Origin: Clostridia bacterium
Lineage (GTDB): Bacteria > Bacillota > Clostridia > Oscillospirales > Acutalibacteraceae
Length of the DNA stretch: 64,000 bases
Assembly (NCBI GenBank): GCA_017435385.1
Contig: JAFSFB010000001.1
Location: 62,001 to 126,000, forward strand
Direction: 5' to 3'
Part shown: piece by piece, positions 51,333-61,163 of the stretch
Numbering within the stretch: the stretch's first letter is position 1
Layout: every line of letters starts with the position of its first letter
The notes under the pieces: model-generated
Databases searched by the model: none
What the model saw: the letters and a program-made list of their open reading frames with translations, nothing else
Told to the model about the DNA's origin: nothing
Translations under genes and position numbers: made by a program

Positions 51333-52700
51333 TTATTTGCCGACACAAAATCTTGAGAATACTTCGTCAACAACAGCCGCCGTTGCCTTCTCGCCCGTCA
51401 GCTCGAGAAGAGCATCGATGGCGCAGTCGGCACAGACATTGACCGCATCGAGCGTAACTCCGCCCTGAATTGCCGCAACCGCCTCGTCGATATGCCCCAT
51501 CGCTCTGATGCAGCATTGTCTTTGTCTTTCGCTCGTCAGACATGCGGCGGCAGGGTCGAATTCATTCGTCATCATGATTTCAGCAACCGCCTGCTCAAGC
51601 TTTTCTCTGCCTGCACCCGTCGAAGCCGAAAGCTCAACGGTGAAAGCAAAGGCTTTTTCGATAATCTCTCTGTCTGCGGCGGCAGGCAGATCGGCTTTGT
51701 TGAGAATCGCAACGCTTTTCTTCGCTCTGCATTGTTCAATGATATCAAGGTCATCGGAATTCAGAGGCACGCTTGTGTCGAAAACCGCAAGAACAAGCTC
51801 TGCCCTTTCAAGGCGGCGTTTCGCAATGCTGACACCCATGCTTTCAACAACATTTTCGGTTTCTCTGATTCCTGCCGTATCGGCTATGCGGAGAATAATT
51901 TCGCCGAGCATTATGCGTTCCTCGACAACATCTCTCGTTGTTCCCGCAATATCAGTTACTATCGAACGCTCAAAGCCCGTGAGCATATTCATGAGCGTGG
52001 ATTTGCCGACATTCGGTTTGCCGACGATGACCGTGTCAATTCCGTCGGTCACCGCCCTGCCGCAGTCATAGCGGCGAACGATTTCCGAAAGCTCTTTTTT
52101 TGTTTTTTCAAAAACGGGAAGCATCTGCGCTGAGCTGATATCCTCAATATCCTCGTCGGGATAGTCGACCCATGCCGCAAGAGAAGCGCAGACCCCGATT
52201 ATACCGTCGGCACACTCTCTTATCTTCTTGCTCAGATTTCCGTCAAGCGTGTTGAGTGCGGCGGCTGCCGCCTGCTTGCCCGATGCGCCGATAAGCGCCA
52301 TAACGCTTTCGCTGCCTGCAAGGTCGATTTTTCCGTTGAGGAAAGCCCTCTTCGTGAACTCCCCTGCTTCGGCAGGCTCTGCACCTGCATCGAGAACGGC
52401 TCTGAGGGTTCTTTTGGTTATGTATAATCCGCCGTGACAGCTTATCTCGCAGACATCCTCGCCCGTATAGCTTTTGGGCGCACGAAAAACGAGGCAGACC
52501 GCCTCGTCAATTTTTTCGTCATTATCGTAGACTCCGCCGAAAGCGGCTGTATATCCCTTTAAATCGCAGAGATTTTTTCCGCTGACGGGTCTGAACACTT
52601 TCGTTGCGATTTCAACCGCTCTCTCCCCCGAGAGGCGAACCGTTCCGATTCCGCCGGGTGCGTTCGGGGTTGCGATTGCCGCAATAGTTCTGTTGCTCAT
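51333..52700 (-). CDS. mnmE: tRNA-modification GTPase MnmE
   Basis: A 455-residue protein that, with MnmG, modifies U34 of certain tRNAs. The N-terminal tetrahydrofolate-binding domain starts TIAAIATPNAPGGIGTVRLSG. The inserted G domain has GKPNVGKST (P-loop), DIAGTTRDVVEE, DTAGIRET and NKADLP. The C-terminal helical domain ends FCVGK, the invariant catalytic C-[IV]-G-K. Length is normal. Start ATG 52700 has AGGAAAAACCC upstream; the frame to 52727 would overlap minD further. mnmG is not adjacent. Confidence 0.95.
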   Translation of the reverse strand: MSNRTIAAIATPNAPGGIGTVRLSGERAVEIATKVFRPVSGKNLCDLKGYTAAFGGVYDNDEKIDEAVCLVFRAPKSYTGEDVCEISCHGGLYITKRTLRAVLDAGAEPAEAGEFTKRAFLNGKIDLAGSESVMALIGASGKQAAAAALNTLDGNLSKKIRECADGIIGVCASLAAWVDYPDEDIEDISSAQMLPVFEKTKKELSEIVRRYDCGRAVTDGIDTVIVGKPNVGKSTLMNMLTGFERSIVTDIAGTTRDVVEERIMLGEIILRIADTAGIRETENVVESMGVSIAKRRLERAELVLAVFDTSVPLNSDDLDIIEQCRAKKSVAILNKADLPAAADREIIEKAFAFTVELSASTGAGREKLEQAVAEIMMTNEFDPAAACLTSERQRQCCIRAMGHIDEAVAAIQGGVTLDAVNVCADCAIDALLELTGEKATAAVVDEVFSRFCVGK

Positions 52701-52713
52701 AGGGTTTTTCCTT

Positions 52714-53436
52714 TCATTCGCAAACAAGAGGAACTCTTTTGCCCGTTATTCTTTTTGCGATTCTCGAAAAAGCAAGCGTTGACGGCGAAAACTCAGAGGG
52801 AGAAGCTCCCGTTACCGAGCAATAACCGAGGTTTGCATCTCTGGGCACAACGCCGATGAGCTGAACGCCTGTTTCGTCAATGCATTGGTCAATGTTGAGA
52901 AGCTTATGCTTGCAGACGGGCTTGACCTCGAACATGTTTATAACAAGGCGGACATCCTTCACTCCGAGTCTGTCAAGCTCATCGAACGCTCTTGCACAGC
53001 TTCTGACACATATGCTGTCGGGCGTTGTGACAACGATCGCTTTCTCGGCGCATGCCGCCGCAATCTGAAAGCCCTTGTCAATGCCTGCAGGAGAATCGAT
53101 GAAAATATAATCATAGGAAGATTTCAGGGATTTAACGAGTTTCGCCAGAGCCTCGGGCTCAAAAGCGGAATCAAACCTTGAGGGTGCGGCAAGCAGGTCG
53201 ATCTCTCCCTTTATGACTGCCTGCTCTGCAGTGCATCTGCCGAGCAGAACATCTCCCCAGTCAAAAACGACCTTGTCACTCGCTCCGAGAAGAAGGTCGA
53301 GCGAGCGCAGACCGATGTCGCAGTCAACATCAAGCACTTTTTTGCCGGCGAATGCCAGCGCTCTGCTGACTCCCGCCGTAAAAGAGCTTTTTCCCGAGCC
53401 GCCCTTGCCCGATGAAACAAGAATTATTTCTGCCAT
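52714..53436 (-). CDS. minD: Division-site ATPase MinD
   Basis: A 240-residue MinD/ParA-family ATPase. Deviant Walker A SSGKGGSGKSSFT, switch I DVDCDIGLRSLDLLLG (the MinD hallmark), switch II YDYIFIDSPAGID, and the NMFEVKPV block. The usual C-terminal membrane-targeting amphipathic helix is short here (RIAKRITGKRVPLVCE). No minC or minE is next to it. It lies between PBP2 and mnmE, all on the minus strand with small gaps, so it is probably part of the elongasome transcript. Confidence 0.85.
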   Translation of the reverse strand: MAEIILVSSGKGGSGKSSFTAGVSRALAFAGKKVLDVDCDIGLRSLDLLLGASDKVVFDWGDVLLGRCTAEQAVIKGEIDLLAAPSRFDSAFEPEALAKLVKSLKSSYDYIFIDSPAGIDKGFQIAAACAEKAIVVTTPDSICVRSCARAFDELDRLGVKDVRLVINMFEVKPVCKHKLLNIDQCIDETGVQLIGVVPRDANLGYCSVTGASPSEFSPSTLAFSRIAKRITGKRVPLVCE

Positions 53437-53453
53437 AAAACGGCTCCTTTCTC

Positions 53454-55505
53454 TTAGGGAATAAATGTGTTTTCGGGGCTGAGCTCTTCAAAGGTTCCGC
53501 TCTGTCCGAAATAATAATCGCAGACCGCACGGACAACGGGTGCAACAAAAACACCCGAGGTCATGCCTTCGCCGACAGCGGCAATTGCGATTTCGGGATT
53601 GTCGTAGGGTGCAAAAGCAATCAGGAAACCGTTGTTGATCTTTACGGATACGCCGTCGATCTGACGGATTTCCTGCGAGGTTCCCGTTTTACACGCAACC
53701 TGAACGGGCAGACCTCTGAAATATTCGGCGCAATAGCCCGTCGTTCCGACCTTCAGCATACCTCTTTTGACGATATCGAGCGTCTGAGCGGAAATCCCCG
53801 TTTCCGCAACAACCTCGGGCTTCGTTTCAAAGACCGTCTGCGAATAGTCATGGCTTTTTACGCTTTTTACAAAATGGGTTTTATATCTTGTGCCGCCGTT
53901 TGCAATCGTGGCACAGTAATTTGCAAGCTGAATGGGTGAGAAAAGGTTGCCCGCCTGACCGATAGCCGACTGAACGGTATAGCCGGGGAGCCATGTCTGA
54001 CCGAGAGATGAGCGGTATTCGGGGCTGTCGAGAACACCCGATGCCTCGCCGAGCTCACAGCCCGTTTTCGAGCCGAGACCGAAAAGGATTCTGTATTCGT
54101 TCATCTTTTCAATGCCGATATTTTTGCCTACCTCATAGAAGAAGGTGTTGCAGGATTCATCGATAGCATTGACAACATTGACATGCCTTGTGTCATGATC
54201 CTGCTCGCATTTGAAGTGCTGACCGAGATATTCGTAGCTTCCCGAGCAGTAGATTGTCGTATCCTCAGTAATCGCACCCTCTTCGAGAGCCGCAATCGCA
54301 ACCGAGGGCTTCATCGTCGAGCCCGTCGCATAGGTTGAAAGAAGGGCTCTGTTCCAGAGGGGTGAACCTGCCGCCGTGTTCAGTGCGGCGGCGTTTTCGG
54401 CATAGGTCGAAATATCATAGGTCGGATAGGTTGCGCTCGCAAGAATTGCTCCCGTCCGACAGTCGATAACAACTGCGGCACCTGCGTTTTCAACCATATT
54501 GCCCTTCGAGCCGGCATAGTCGAGAAGCGCTTTTTCAAGAGCATCCTGCGTAACCTTCTGGAGAGGAGCGTTGATCGTCAGAACAACATTGTTGCCCTGA
54601 ACGGGAGGCGTTGTTACGACTGAAGAACGGTTGCCCTCGCTGTCGGTATAGACAGTTTCGGTTCCGTCCTTGCCCTTCAGATATTCCTCCATGGCGGATT
54701 CGATTCCGCTCTTGCCTATCTGATCGGTTATTTTATAGCCGAGCGACTTTTTCTCGGCATATTCCTCGGCATCGATCGCACCGACTCTTCCGAGAATATG
54801 CGGAGCGAGCGTTCCGTCGGTATAATTACGCACAGGATCAACACGGACATCGACACCCTTATAGAAGCCGCTGTTTTCCTTGACAAGCGAAACCGTTTCG
54901 TCGGGAACATTTTCGGCAAAAACATAGGGAGTTCCGATTTTGAAATATATCCGCATCATGCCGTAACGCACGGAAGCGATCTTTCTTGCATCGGACAGGC
55001 TGTAATTCTGAAGCTCAAAACGGTCAACGAGAGCGTCGAAGCAGTTCTGAGCGGTTGCATATTCGTTGAGCTTTAGCATGTCCGCACTCTTCATCTCTTT
55101 TATAAGGGAATCCGAGTCCTCTTTATAAACTATATTTCCGTTTTCGTCAAAAACAAGGGGAAGAATGTCGATCCATTCGAGAGATTTTTCTTCAAAAAGC
55201 TTTATCAGACTGAGAATGATCGAGTTTCTCTCGGCATTCTCATCACCTGCAGGAAAATATGCGGCGTCAAAAATAACCGTATATCCCTGAGTATTATATA
55301 TAAGCGGAGTTCCGTTGCAGTCAACGATCTCGCCTCTTGCGGCGGAAATCGTGGATGTTCTTTCGGAAACCGCAGTGCTTGCGGCATCATATTCTTCGCC
55401 GTCAATAAGCTGAATCTTCACAAGGTCCAGCGCAAAAAAAGCAAAGAAAAACAGAACAATGCAGACTGAAGCTATGCGTCTGCCTTTTGTTATTTTAACA
55501 TGCAC
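53454..55505 (-). CDS. mrdA: Penicillin-binding protein 2 (elongation transpeptidase)
   Basis: A 683-residue class B PBP. One N-terminal transmembrane helix (SVCIVLFFFAFFALDLVKI) precedes a pedestal domain (about 50-310). The transpeptidase domain has the SxxK nucleophile in TGSTMKPSV, the SxN motif in DESCNTFFYE and the KTG motif in VACKTGTSQ. It follows mreD, the standard order for the PBP2 of the rod complex. GTG 55505 lies 9 bp after GGGG and is preferred; ATG 55514 directly abuts the same site. It cross-links side-wall peptidoglycan. Confidence 0.9.
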   Translation of the reverse strand: MHVKITKGRRIASVCIVLFFFAFFALDLVKIQLIDGEEYDAASTAVSERTSTISAARGEIVDCNGTPLIYNTQGYTVIFDAAYFPAGDENAERNSIILSLIKLFEEKSLEWIDILPLVFDENGNIVYKEDSDSLIKEMKSADMLKLNEYATAQNCFDALVDRFELQNYSLSDARKIASVRYGMMRIYFKIGTPYVFAENVPDETVSLVKENSGFYKGVDVRVDPVRNYTDGTLAPHILGRVGAIDAEEYAEKKSLGYKITDQIGKSGIESAMEEYLKGKDGTETVYTDSEGNRSSVVTTPPVQGNNVVLTINAPLQKVTQDALEKALLDYAGSKGNMVENAGAAVVIDCRTGAILASATYPTYDISTYAENAAALNTAAGSPLWNRALLSTYATGSTMKPSVAIAALEEGAITEDTTIYCSGSYEYLGQHFKCEQDHDTRHVNVVNAIDESCNTFFYEVGKNIGIEKMNEYRILFGLGSKTGCELGEASGVLDSPEYRSSLGQTWLPGYTVQSAIGQAGNLFSPIQLANYCATIANGGTRYKTHFVKSVKSHDYSQTVFETKPEVVAETGISAQTLDIVKRGMLKVGTTGYCAEYFRGLPVQVACKTGTSQEIRQIDGVSVKINNGFLIAFAPYDNPEIAIAAVGEGMTSGVFVAPVVRAVCDYYFGQSGTFEELSPENTFIP

Positions 55506-55551
55506 GGTCTGCATCCCCTTTCAAAGTAAAGTTTAAGAAATGATTCGTTGC

Positions 55552-56070
55552 TTACTCCTCAGAATAATTTTTTTCTATGGCACGCACCCCGATGAACATC
55601 ACGGGCAGGAACGCCGCCGAATAGAATATGCCCGGCAGATAATACCGCAGGAACATGAAGCCTGCCGTATCGAGTCCGCCGACAATATAGTGGAAAAACC
55701 AATATCCGACAACATAAACGGGAATGAACACCATCGAGAGCAAAAGCGCAGTCACGATATTGTTGCGCATTATCGTGTTGATAAGCGTTCCGCAGATAAA
55801 GCCGACCGCCATGAGGTAAAGCGCATTGAAGCTCGCTCCCCCTGCATTCATGTCCCAGAGTGCGCCGGCAAACAGACCGAAGAACATTCCTGCCATGTCA
55901 CGCTCAAACATCGCTATGCACACAACGGCGGGAATAAGCAACAAAGCCCTGACTCCGAAAATCTGCGGAAAGAAGCCGTCGGTATTCTGCAACACCGAAA
56001 GCACCAACAGAATCAAAGCAAGGCTGCCCCGTCGCAATATTAACTTTTTGCGTTCGGTTTCAAGTGTCAT
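55552..56070 (-). CDS. mreD: Rod shape-determining protein MreD
   Basis: A 172-residue integral membrane protein with five to six helices (ALILLVLSVLQNTDGFFPQI, LLIPAVVCIAMFERDM, AGMFFGLFAGALWDMNAGG, LLLSMVFIPVYVVGYWFF). GLFAGALWDMNAGGASFNAL is the conserved MreD core. It lies 7 bp after mreC and 37 bp before PBP2. It is part of the elongasome in the membrane. Confidence 0.9.
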   Translation of the reverse strand: MTLETERKKLILRRGSLALILLVLSVLQNTDGFFPQIFGVRALLLIPAVVCIAMFERDMAGMFFGLFAGALWDMNAGGASFNALYLMAVGFICGTLINTIMRNNIVTALLLSMVFIPVYVVGYWFFHYIVGGLDTAGFMFLRYYLPGIFYSAAFLPVMFIGVRAIEKNYSEE

Positions 56071-56077
56071 GAAAAAA

Positions 56078-56926
56078 TCACTCCGCAGCGGTCTGACCGT
56101 CGAATGCGGTTATAATCAGAACATCTGTAATTTCGGAAAAATCGACCGACGGCTGAATAATTGCGCTTGCGGAAATATCAACCGTTCCGTCAACAACATC
56201 AACGATCGTGCCGATAATAAGATCTCTCGGGAAAATTCCGCCGACGCCCGAGGTGCATACGATTCCGCCTGCCGTTACCGCCGTCGACGACGAAAGACCG
56301 GGCATGAAGCAATAGCCCTCACGGGCAAGCTCAACGCTCGAATTGACGAATCCGAGGTCACGGGTTCTGACCTCATATGCGCTGACATTGACCTTGGGGT
56401 TAAGAATCGTGCTGACCGTACACTGGTTGGGAGCAACGCTCTCAACAACGCCGACAAGATATTCGCCGTAAACAACGGGATCATTGACGCTGATTCCGCT
56501 GAGCGAGCCCTTGTTGAGCGTGAAATTGCCGAGGCTGTCGGCGGCATCCCTTCCGATAACCGCCGCTTCGGCAAACTGATAATCGCTGTGTTCCTCCTTG
56601 AGTCCGAGGAACTCCTGATAGAATTTATTCTTGTTCTTCGCCTGCTCATAGTCAACAAGCTGTTCGGTCAGCGAGTCGACCTGCTTTTCGAGCTCTTCGA
56701 CCCTTGCGGCAAGAGCCGAGGACGACCTGAACGAAATCGGCAGATTCTCAAACTCCGCCGCAACATAGGATGAAAGCCTTGTTATCGGACTGAAAACAAA
56801 GCTTACGGCGCTCGTCAGAGGCGATGAGCCGCTTCTCGTTGCAAGCGCAAAAATCGAGCCTGCTGTCAAAGCGGCGGCAATAACCGCAAATATTTTAAAT
56901 GCCGTGCTCTTGAAAAAGCGGATCAT
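56078..56926 (-). CDS. mreC: Rod shape-determining protein MreC
   Basis: A 282-residue protein with an N-terminal transmembrane helix (IFAVIAAALTAGSIFALA), a coiled coil (ALAARVEELEKQVDSLTEQL), and two beta-barrel domains with AAVIGRDAADSLGNFTLNKG, VYGEYLVGVVESVAP and CTSGVGGIFPRDLIIG, typical of MreC. It scaffolds PBP2 outside the membrane. 24 bp after mreB. Confidence 0.92.
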   Translation of the reverse strand: MIRFFKSTAFKIFAVIAAALTAGSIFALATRSGSSPLTSAVSFVFSPITRLSSYVAAEFENLPISFRSSSALAARVEELEKQVDSLTEQLVDYEQAKNKNKFYQEFLGLKEEHSDYQFAEAAVIGRDAADSLGNFTLNKGSLSGISVNDPVVYGEYLVGVVESVAPNQCTVSTILNPKVNVSAYEVRTRDLGFVNSSVELAREGYCFMPGLSSSTAVTAGGIVCTSGVGGIFPRDLIIGTIVDVVDGTVDISASAIIQPSVDFSEITDVLIITAFDGQTAAE

Positions 56927-56950
56927 CGTACTGCTCCTTACAAATCAAAA

Positions 56951-57967
56951 TCAGATATATTTCTTGTTGCTGATAACATTGAGGTTATCGTTTTCAAGGC
57001 AGATGCCCGTGCCGTCGGCAACGCAGTCAAGCGGATTCGTTGCAACAAGAACGGGAATCTTGGTTTCGGCTGAAATGAGCTTGTCAAGACCTCTGAGAAG
57101 AGCTCCGCCGCCCGTCATCATAATGCCGTGGTCAATGATATCCGCAGCAAGCTCGGGAGGAGTCTTTTCAAGCGTTGACTTGACGGCATCAACGATCTGA
57201 GCAACCGTGTCAGCCATAGCCTCTCTGATCTCCTCGGATGTGATGTCAACATTCTTCGGCAGACCGTCCATGAGGTTTCTGCCCTTTATGTTCATCGTGC
57301 CTTCGCCCTCATAGGGATAAGCCGAGCCGATCTTGATCTTGATATCCTCAGCGGTTCTTTCGCCGATAAGAAGATTATATTTCTTCTTGATATAAGCTAT
57401 GATAGCTTCGTCGAAGTTATCGCCCGCAACTCTGCATGAATTTGCGGTAACAACGCCGCCGAGAGAAATAACGGCAACCTCGGAGGTGCCGCCGCCGATA
57501 TCAACGACCATGCTGCCCGTTGCTTCGCTGACGGGAAGACCTGCGCCGATAGCCGCAGCCATGGGCTCCTCGATGAGGCTTACATACTTTGCGTTCGCTG
57601 CCTTTGCGGCATCGTAAACAGCCTTTCTCTCAACCTCGGTAACGCCCGAGGGAATGCAGATAAGAACTCTGATGCGTGAGAAAGGAGTGCGTTTTGTTGT
57701 TCTCTTGATGAAAGAAGCAATCATTTCGGCGGTGATTTCAAAGTCCGCAATAACGCCGTCTTTAAGAGGACGGACTGCGATAATCGAACCGGGAGTTCTG
57801 CCTATCATTTCCTTTGCTTCGCTGCCCACGGCAACAACTCGGGGCGGATTGCTCTTCTGGTCAACCGCAACAACTGAGGGCTCTCTGATAACGATACCCT
57901 TGCCTTTTACAAATACAAGAGTGTTGGCGGTACCGAGGTCGATACCGATATCCTGTGTAAATAACAT
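56951..57967 (-). CDS. mreB: Actin-like rod shape-determining protein MreB
   Basis: A 338-residue cytoskeletal ATPase. Phosphate 1 [20 protein letters not shown], connect 1 and phosphate 2 [19 protein letters not shown], adenosine motif [17 protein letters not shown] are all present. Length is normal for MreB. It begins the mreBCD-PBP2 unit; two lipoprotein genes and a sugar kinase lie upstream on the same strand. Confidence 0.95.
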   Translation of the reverse strand: MLFTQDIGIDLGTANTLVFVKGKGIVIREPSVVAVDQKSNPPRVVAVGSEAKEMIGRTPGSIIAVRPLKDGVIADFEITAEMIASFIKRTTKRTPFSRIRVLICIPSGVTEVERKAVYDAAKAANAKYVSLIEEPMAAAIGAGLPVSEATGSMVVDIGGGTSEVAVISLGGVVTANSCRVAGDNFDEAIIAYIKKKYNLLIGERTAEDIKIKIGSAYPYEGEGTMNIKGRNLMDGLPKNVDITSEEIREAMADTVAQIVDAVKSTLEKTPPELAADIIDHGIMMTGGGALLRGLDKLISAETKIPVLVATNPLDCVADGTGICLENDNLNVISNKKYI

Positions 57968-57989
57968 TTTCTTTCCCTCCCGAACTCAA

Positions 57990-58667
57990 TTAGTGAACAA
58001 AATCGATCGTATCAACGATCTTAACGATATCGTTCCATGAGGATGAAATATCCTTCGTGTCAGAAACCTGAACGGTGAAAACGGTACCCTGATACATAAA
58101 ATCGATATATCCGATAAAAATACCGCTGCCGGAAAGTGTTGAATAGACATAGGTTACGATAGCTTCCTGACCTGCAACAGTCTGAGTCGTATGAACGGCA
58201 TTGCCCGTTGCCGCCATATCAACCATTGTTGCATGGTTCTTGGAAATATCGGTAAGCTTTGCGTTTCTGTCTGTCATAATGGTAATCATTGTGTCTGCGC
58301 CGTCTTTGGAGATGTTGAGCATATCGTAGCTCTTTTCATCTGACCAGCCGTTGGGAATATCCATTGCAAAATCGGGCATTTCAACATGCTTATCAAAGAT
58401 GATTGCATGCTCAACGGCAACAGCCTGAGTCACATATTCGCCTTTTTCTTTATAGGTGTTTCCGTTTTTGTCGGTTGCGAGAACGATAACGTTTCCTGCA
58501 TCGTCACGGATGATTCCGCCGTCTTCCTTTGTTACAACAGCCGCAACGCCGTTGCCCTTGAAGTCGGTTGCAAGAACGCCGCCCTTGATGACTCCCGTTC
58601 TCTTGCAGGAAGAGAAGCAGGTCAGAACGACCATAAAGGTGATGAGTAAGACAATTGTTTTTTTCAT
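57990..58667 (-). CDS. Lipoprotein, paralogue 1
   Basis: A 225-residue lipoprotein. Signal with lipobox VVLTCFSSC (Cys 20). The mature part has DKNGNTYKEKGEYVTQAVAV, HVEMPDFAMDIPNGWSDEKS and a C-terminal WNDIVKIVDTIDFV. It shares layout and phrases with the neighbouring lipoprotein (VEMPxFxxxxPxGWSD; xxIVxxIxFV), so the two arose by tandem duplication. The PsbP/DUF-like GWSD domain is common on clostridial lipoproteins. Role unknown; it lies 23 bp upstream of mreB. Confidence 0.7.
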   Translation of the reverse strand: MKKTIVLLITFMVVLTCFSSCKRTGVIKGGVLATDFKGNGVAAVVTKEDGGIIRDDAGNVIVLATDKNGNTYKEKGEYVTQAVAVEHAIIFDKHVEMPDFAMDIPNGWSDEKSYDMLNISKDGADTMITIMTDRNAKLTDISKNHATMVDMAATGNAVHTTQTVAGQEAIVTYVYSTLSGSGIFIGYIDFMYQGTVFTVQVSDTKDISSSWNDIVKIVDTIDFVH

Positions 58668-58700
58668 ATCGTTTTATCCTTTCATGCTTTGGATTTTTAT

Positions 58701-59405
58701 TTATCTGACAAACTCAATTGATCTGAGAATATCGACCATTTTATTGATTTCCTCCTGAGAGAGATCCCTGTCTGCCGACAGACGGCAGTCGTAAATCTCA
58801 TCTGCATGAGAAAAGGTTATATATCCGAGCCAGACCGCTGCGCCCTCTGTTTTGATGAGGCCCGAGCTGAACTCGGCTTCCTCTCCGCCGATAACAACGG
58901 TTTCGGTTTTGACAACCGCCGAGGAGTGCTTTTTTTCAAGAGCCGAAAGCTGAGATGCAATTTCATCCCGCTTTTCTCCGAGCGTCATATCCGTAACGAC
59001 CGAAACGGAAACCATATCGAGCGTTTCTGCGTTTCCGATATTGACCTGAACGGAGCTTCTGGCATCCGACCAGCCCTCGGGAACGGTTATGCGGAAGGAC
59101 GGCATCTCGATTTTTTTGCCTATTGCAAATGCATTTTCAAGAGAATGCCATTCCGTTTTGTCAGCAACGGGATTCCCGTTTGCATCCGTTACATAGACCG
59201 CAACGCTTTCTCCGTTACGCACGGCATCTCCGTTTTCGTCGGTCACGGGGAATATCCCCTCTCCCGACACGTTTGTTACCGCAGTTATCGGTTCGGTCGG
59301 AGCTTCCGTTACCGACGGCAGCTGCTCAGGCGGTTTCTTGGCGCACGATGCAAAAACAAGAGCAACAACCGTTACCGCTGACAGCAGCGCAATAATTCTT
59401 TTCAT
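58701..59405 (-). CDS. Lipoprotein, paralogue 2
   Basis: A 234-residue lipoprotein with lipobox ALVFASC, an acidic/Thr-Pro linker (LPSVTEAPTEPITAVTNVSG), EWHSLENAFAIGKKIEMPSF, RITVPEGWSDARSSVQVNIG and the ending KMVDILRSIEFV. Paralogous to the lipoprotein 34 bp downstream. ATG 59405 has GGGTG 7 bp upstream; TTG 59411 is too close to it. It begins right after the kinase stop. Confidence 0.7.
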   Translation of the reverse strand: MKRIIALLSAVTVVALVFASCAKKPPEQLPSVTEAPTEPITAVTNVSGEGIFPVTDENGDAVRNGESVAVYVTDANGNPVADKTEWHSLENAFAIGKKIEMPSFRITVPEGWSDARSSVQVNIGNAETLDMVSVSVVTDMTLGEKRDEIASQLSALEKKHSSAVVKTETVVIGGEEAEFSSGLIKTEGAAVWLGYITFSHADEIYDCRLSADRDLSQEEINKMVDILRSIEFVR

Positions 59406-59411
59406 TTTCAA

Positions 59412-61010
59412 TCACCCGTTAAGCGTTTTATATGCCTTCTTATTATTGGCATAAAGAGTCTTATAAACCTCATAGTTGCGGTCATAAACCTCTCTGTTTT
59501 CCGCATTGGGCTTGAAGACCTTGCTTGCAGGGATGAGCTTCTTTGCATCGGAAACGCTATCGATCATTCCCAGACCGACAGCCATGATGACTGCCGCACC
59601 GACTGCACCGACATTCTGGGGGCTGTCAACGGTTTCAACCGTTCTGCCCGTAACATCGGCAAGGATCTGACAGGTCACATCGGAAAGAGCTCCGCCGCCG
59701 ACAAATCTGATAACGGGAGATGTCTTGATCTTCTTATCCTGAGTTTCAATGAACCAGCGAAGATGCATGCAAACACCCTCGAGCACGGAGCGGATAAGCT
59801 CGGTCTTGCCCGTTTCAAGGCTTACATTGAAGAACATGCCTCTTGCGTTGGGATCTTCAAACGGACAGCGGTTGCCGTGAAGCCAAGGAGTAAAGATAAC
59901 TCCGCCGCTGCCTGCGGGAATTTCGGAAACGACCTTTGACATGTAATCATAAAGACTCGTATAAACTGTTTCCTCGGATTCGGCAACATCTATCTTCTGC
60001 ATGAAAATACCGATTTCGTCAAGAGCAAGATGATCTCTTACCCATTCGAGGCACTTGCCTGCGGTTTCAAGCTCCGCAAAATAGTTGAACTTGCCCTTCT
60101 GTGCGCCAACGATAGCCGCAATCATAGCCGAAGCATCGACAACGCTCTTGTCGACAACGGTTGAAACCCAGCCCGATGTTCCCGAATAAGCGTGGGTATC
60201 GCCAAGCTCAACGCTGCCTGCACCGACACCGATGAGAGAAGCGTCACCGCCGCCGCCGAACACCGCCGTGCCCTCTTTCAGACCGAGCTCGGAAGCCGCC
60301 TTTGCGGTCAGACCGCCTGCTTTTTCCGTGCAGTCGATGATTCTTGCAAGATGGTCGGGATTGACTCCGAGAAGCTTGCAGATCGTCGGGCTCCAGTTTT
60401 CATGTCCCTTGCGGATATCATAAAGAAGAGTGCCGAAGGCTGAATCCCTCGTCATAACGAATTCGCCCGTCATGCGGCTGATTATGTATTCTTTGACATC
60501 GAGCCACTTATGAACTCTCTTGAAATTCTCGGGCTCGTTATCCTTGACCCAATTATATTTCCAGACGGGATCCTTTACGCTTGCGGAAACCGCACCCGTA
60601 ATCATGAGAGAGGGGAGAAGCTTGAAAACATTTGCGCCTGCGATCTGAATGCCGTTTGCAATACCCTCTTTGATCTGCTTTTTGGCACGCTGATCCATAT
60701 AGCTGAATGCTCTGTGAACGGGAACGCCGTCTTTATCAACAAGAACAAGCCCCTGCATCTGAGAGCAGAAGGAAATACCTTCAACCTGCTCAGGCTTTAT
60801 TTCGCAATTTTCAAAAATGGTTTTTGTTGTTGAGCAGATAGCAGCCCACCACTCGTCGGGGTCCTGCTCAGCTCCGCCGTCGGGCAGAATATAGAGCTTA
60901 TAGCCCTCCATCGCCGCACCGACAAGCTTTATCGTTTTTTCAATTTCAAAAAGACAGCTCTTAACACCCGTTGTTCCTATATCATAGGAAATAACATACT
61001 TTTTGCTCAT
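59412..61010 (-). CDS. xylB: FGGY-family sugar kinase, xylulokinase-like
   Basis: A 532-residue carbohydrate kinase. N-terminal FGGY block YDIGTTGVKSCLFEIEK, EQDPDEWWAAICSTTK, ISFCSQMQGLVLVD. Middle EKAGGLTAKAASELGLKEGT and GGGGDASLIGVGAGSVELGD, then the C-terminal signature FVGGGALSDVTCQILADVTG with VGAVGAAVIMAVGLG. These suit xylulokinase (D-xylulose to xylulose 5-phosphate) but glycerol- or ribulokinase relatives look alike. GGAGG precedes the ATG. No xylose isomerase is nearby. Confidence 0.82.
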   Translation of the reverse strand: MSKKYVISYDIGTTGVKSCLFEIEKTIKLVGAAMEGYKLYILPDGGAEQDPDEWWAAICSTTKTIFENCEIKPEQVEGISFCSQMQGLVLVDKDGVPVHRAFSYMDQRAKKQIKEGIANGIQIAGANVFKLLPSLMITGAVSASVKDPVWKYNWVKDNEPENFKRVHKWLDVKEYIISRMTGEFVMTRDSAFGTLLYDIRKGHENWSPTICKLLGVNPDHLARIIDCTEKAGGLTAKAASELGLKEGTAVFGGGGDASLIGVGAGSVELGDTHAYSGTSGWVSTVVDKSVVDASAMIAAIVGAQKGKFNYFAELETAGKCLEWVRDHLALDEIGIFMQKIDVAESEETVYTSLYDYMSKVVSEIPAGSGGVIFTPWLHGNRCPFEDPNARGMFFNVSLETGKTELIRSVLEGVCMHLRWFIETQDKKIKTSPVIRFVGGGALSDVTCQILADVTGRTVETVDSPQNVGAVGAAVIMAVGLGMIDSVSDAKKLIPASKVFKPNAENREVYDRNYEVYKTLYANNKKAYKTLNG

Positions 61011-61029
61011 ATTTTCCTCCTTGAAACCG

Positions 61030-61158
61030 TTAATTTAATGAAGAATTAAAAGTGAATAGTGAATAGTTTCGGGTGGGCAAAGCCCACACCCAAATAAATT
61101 AAACGGTCATAGGCAGAGCCTATCCTTAACTCTTCACTTTTCATTATTCACTTTTCAC
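61030..61158. repeat. MITE-like palindromic element
   Basis: AAAAGTGAATAGTGAA (61048-61063) on the left is an imperfect inverse of TTCACTTTTCATTATTCACTTTT (61133-61155) on the right. Inside lie two hairpins: GTGGGC/GCCCAC (61073-61087) and ATAGGC/GCCTAT (61109-61123). It fills the gap between the kinase and deacylase genes. Miniature inverted-repeat or REP-type element. Confidence 0.55.
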
Positions 61159-61163
61159 TGAGT

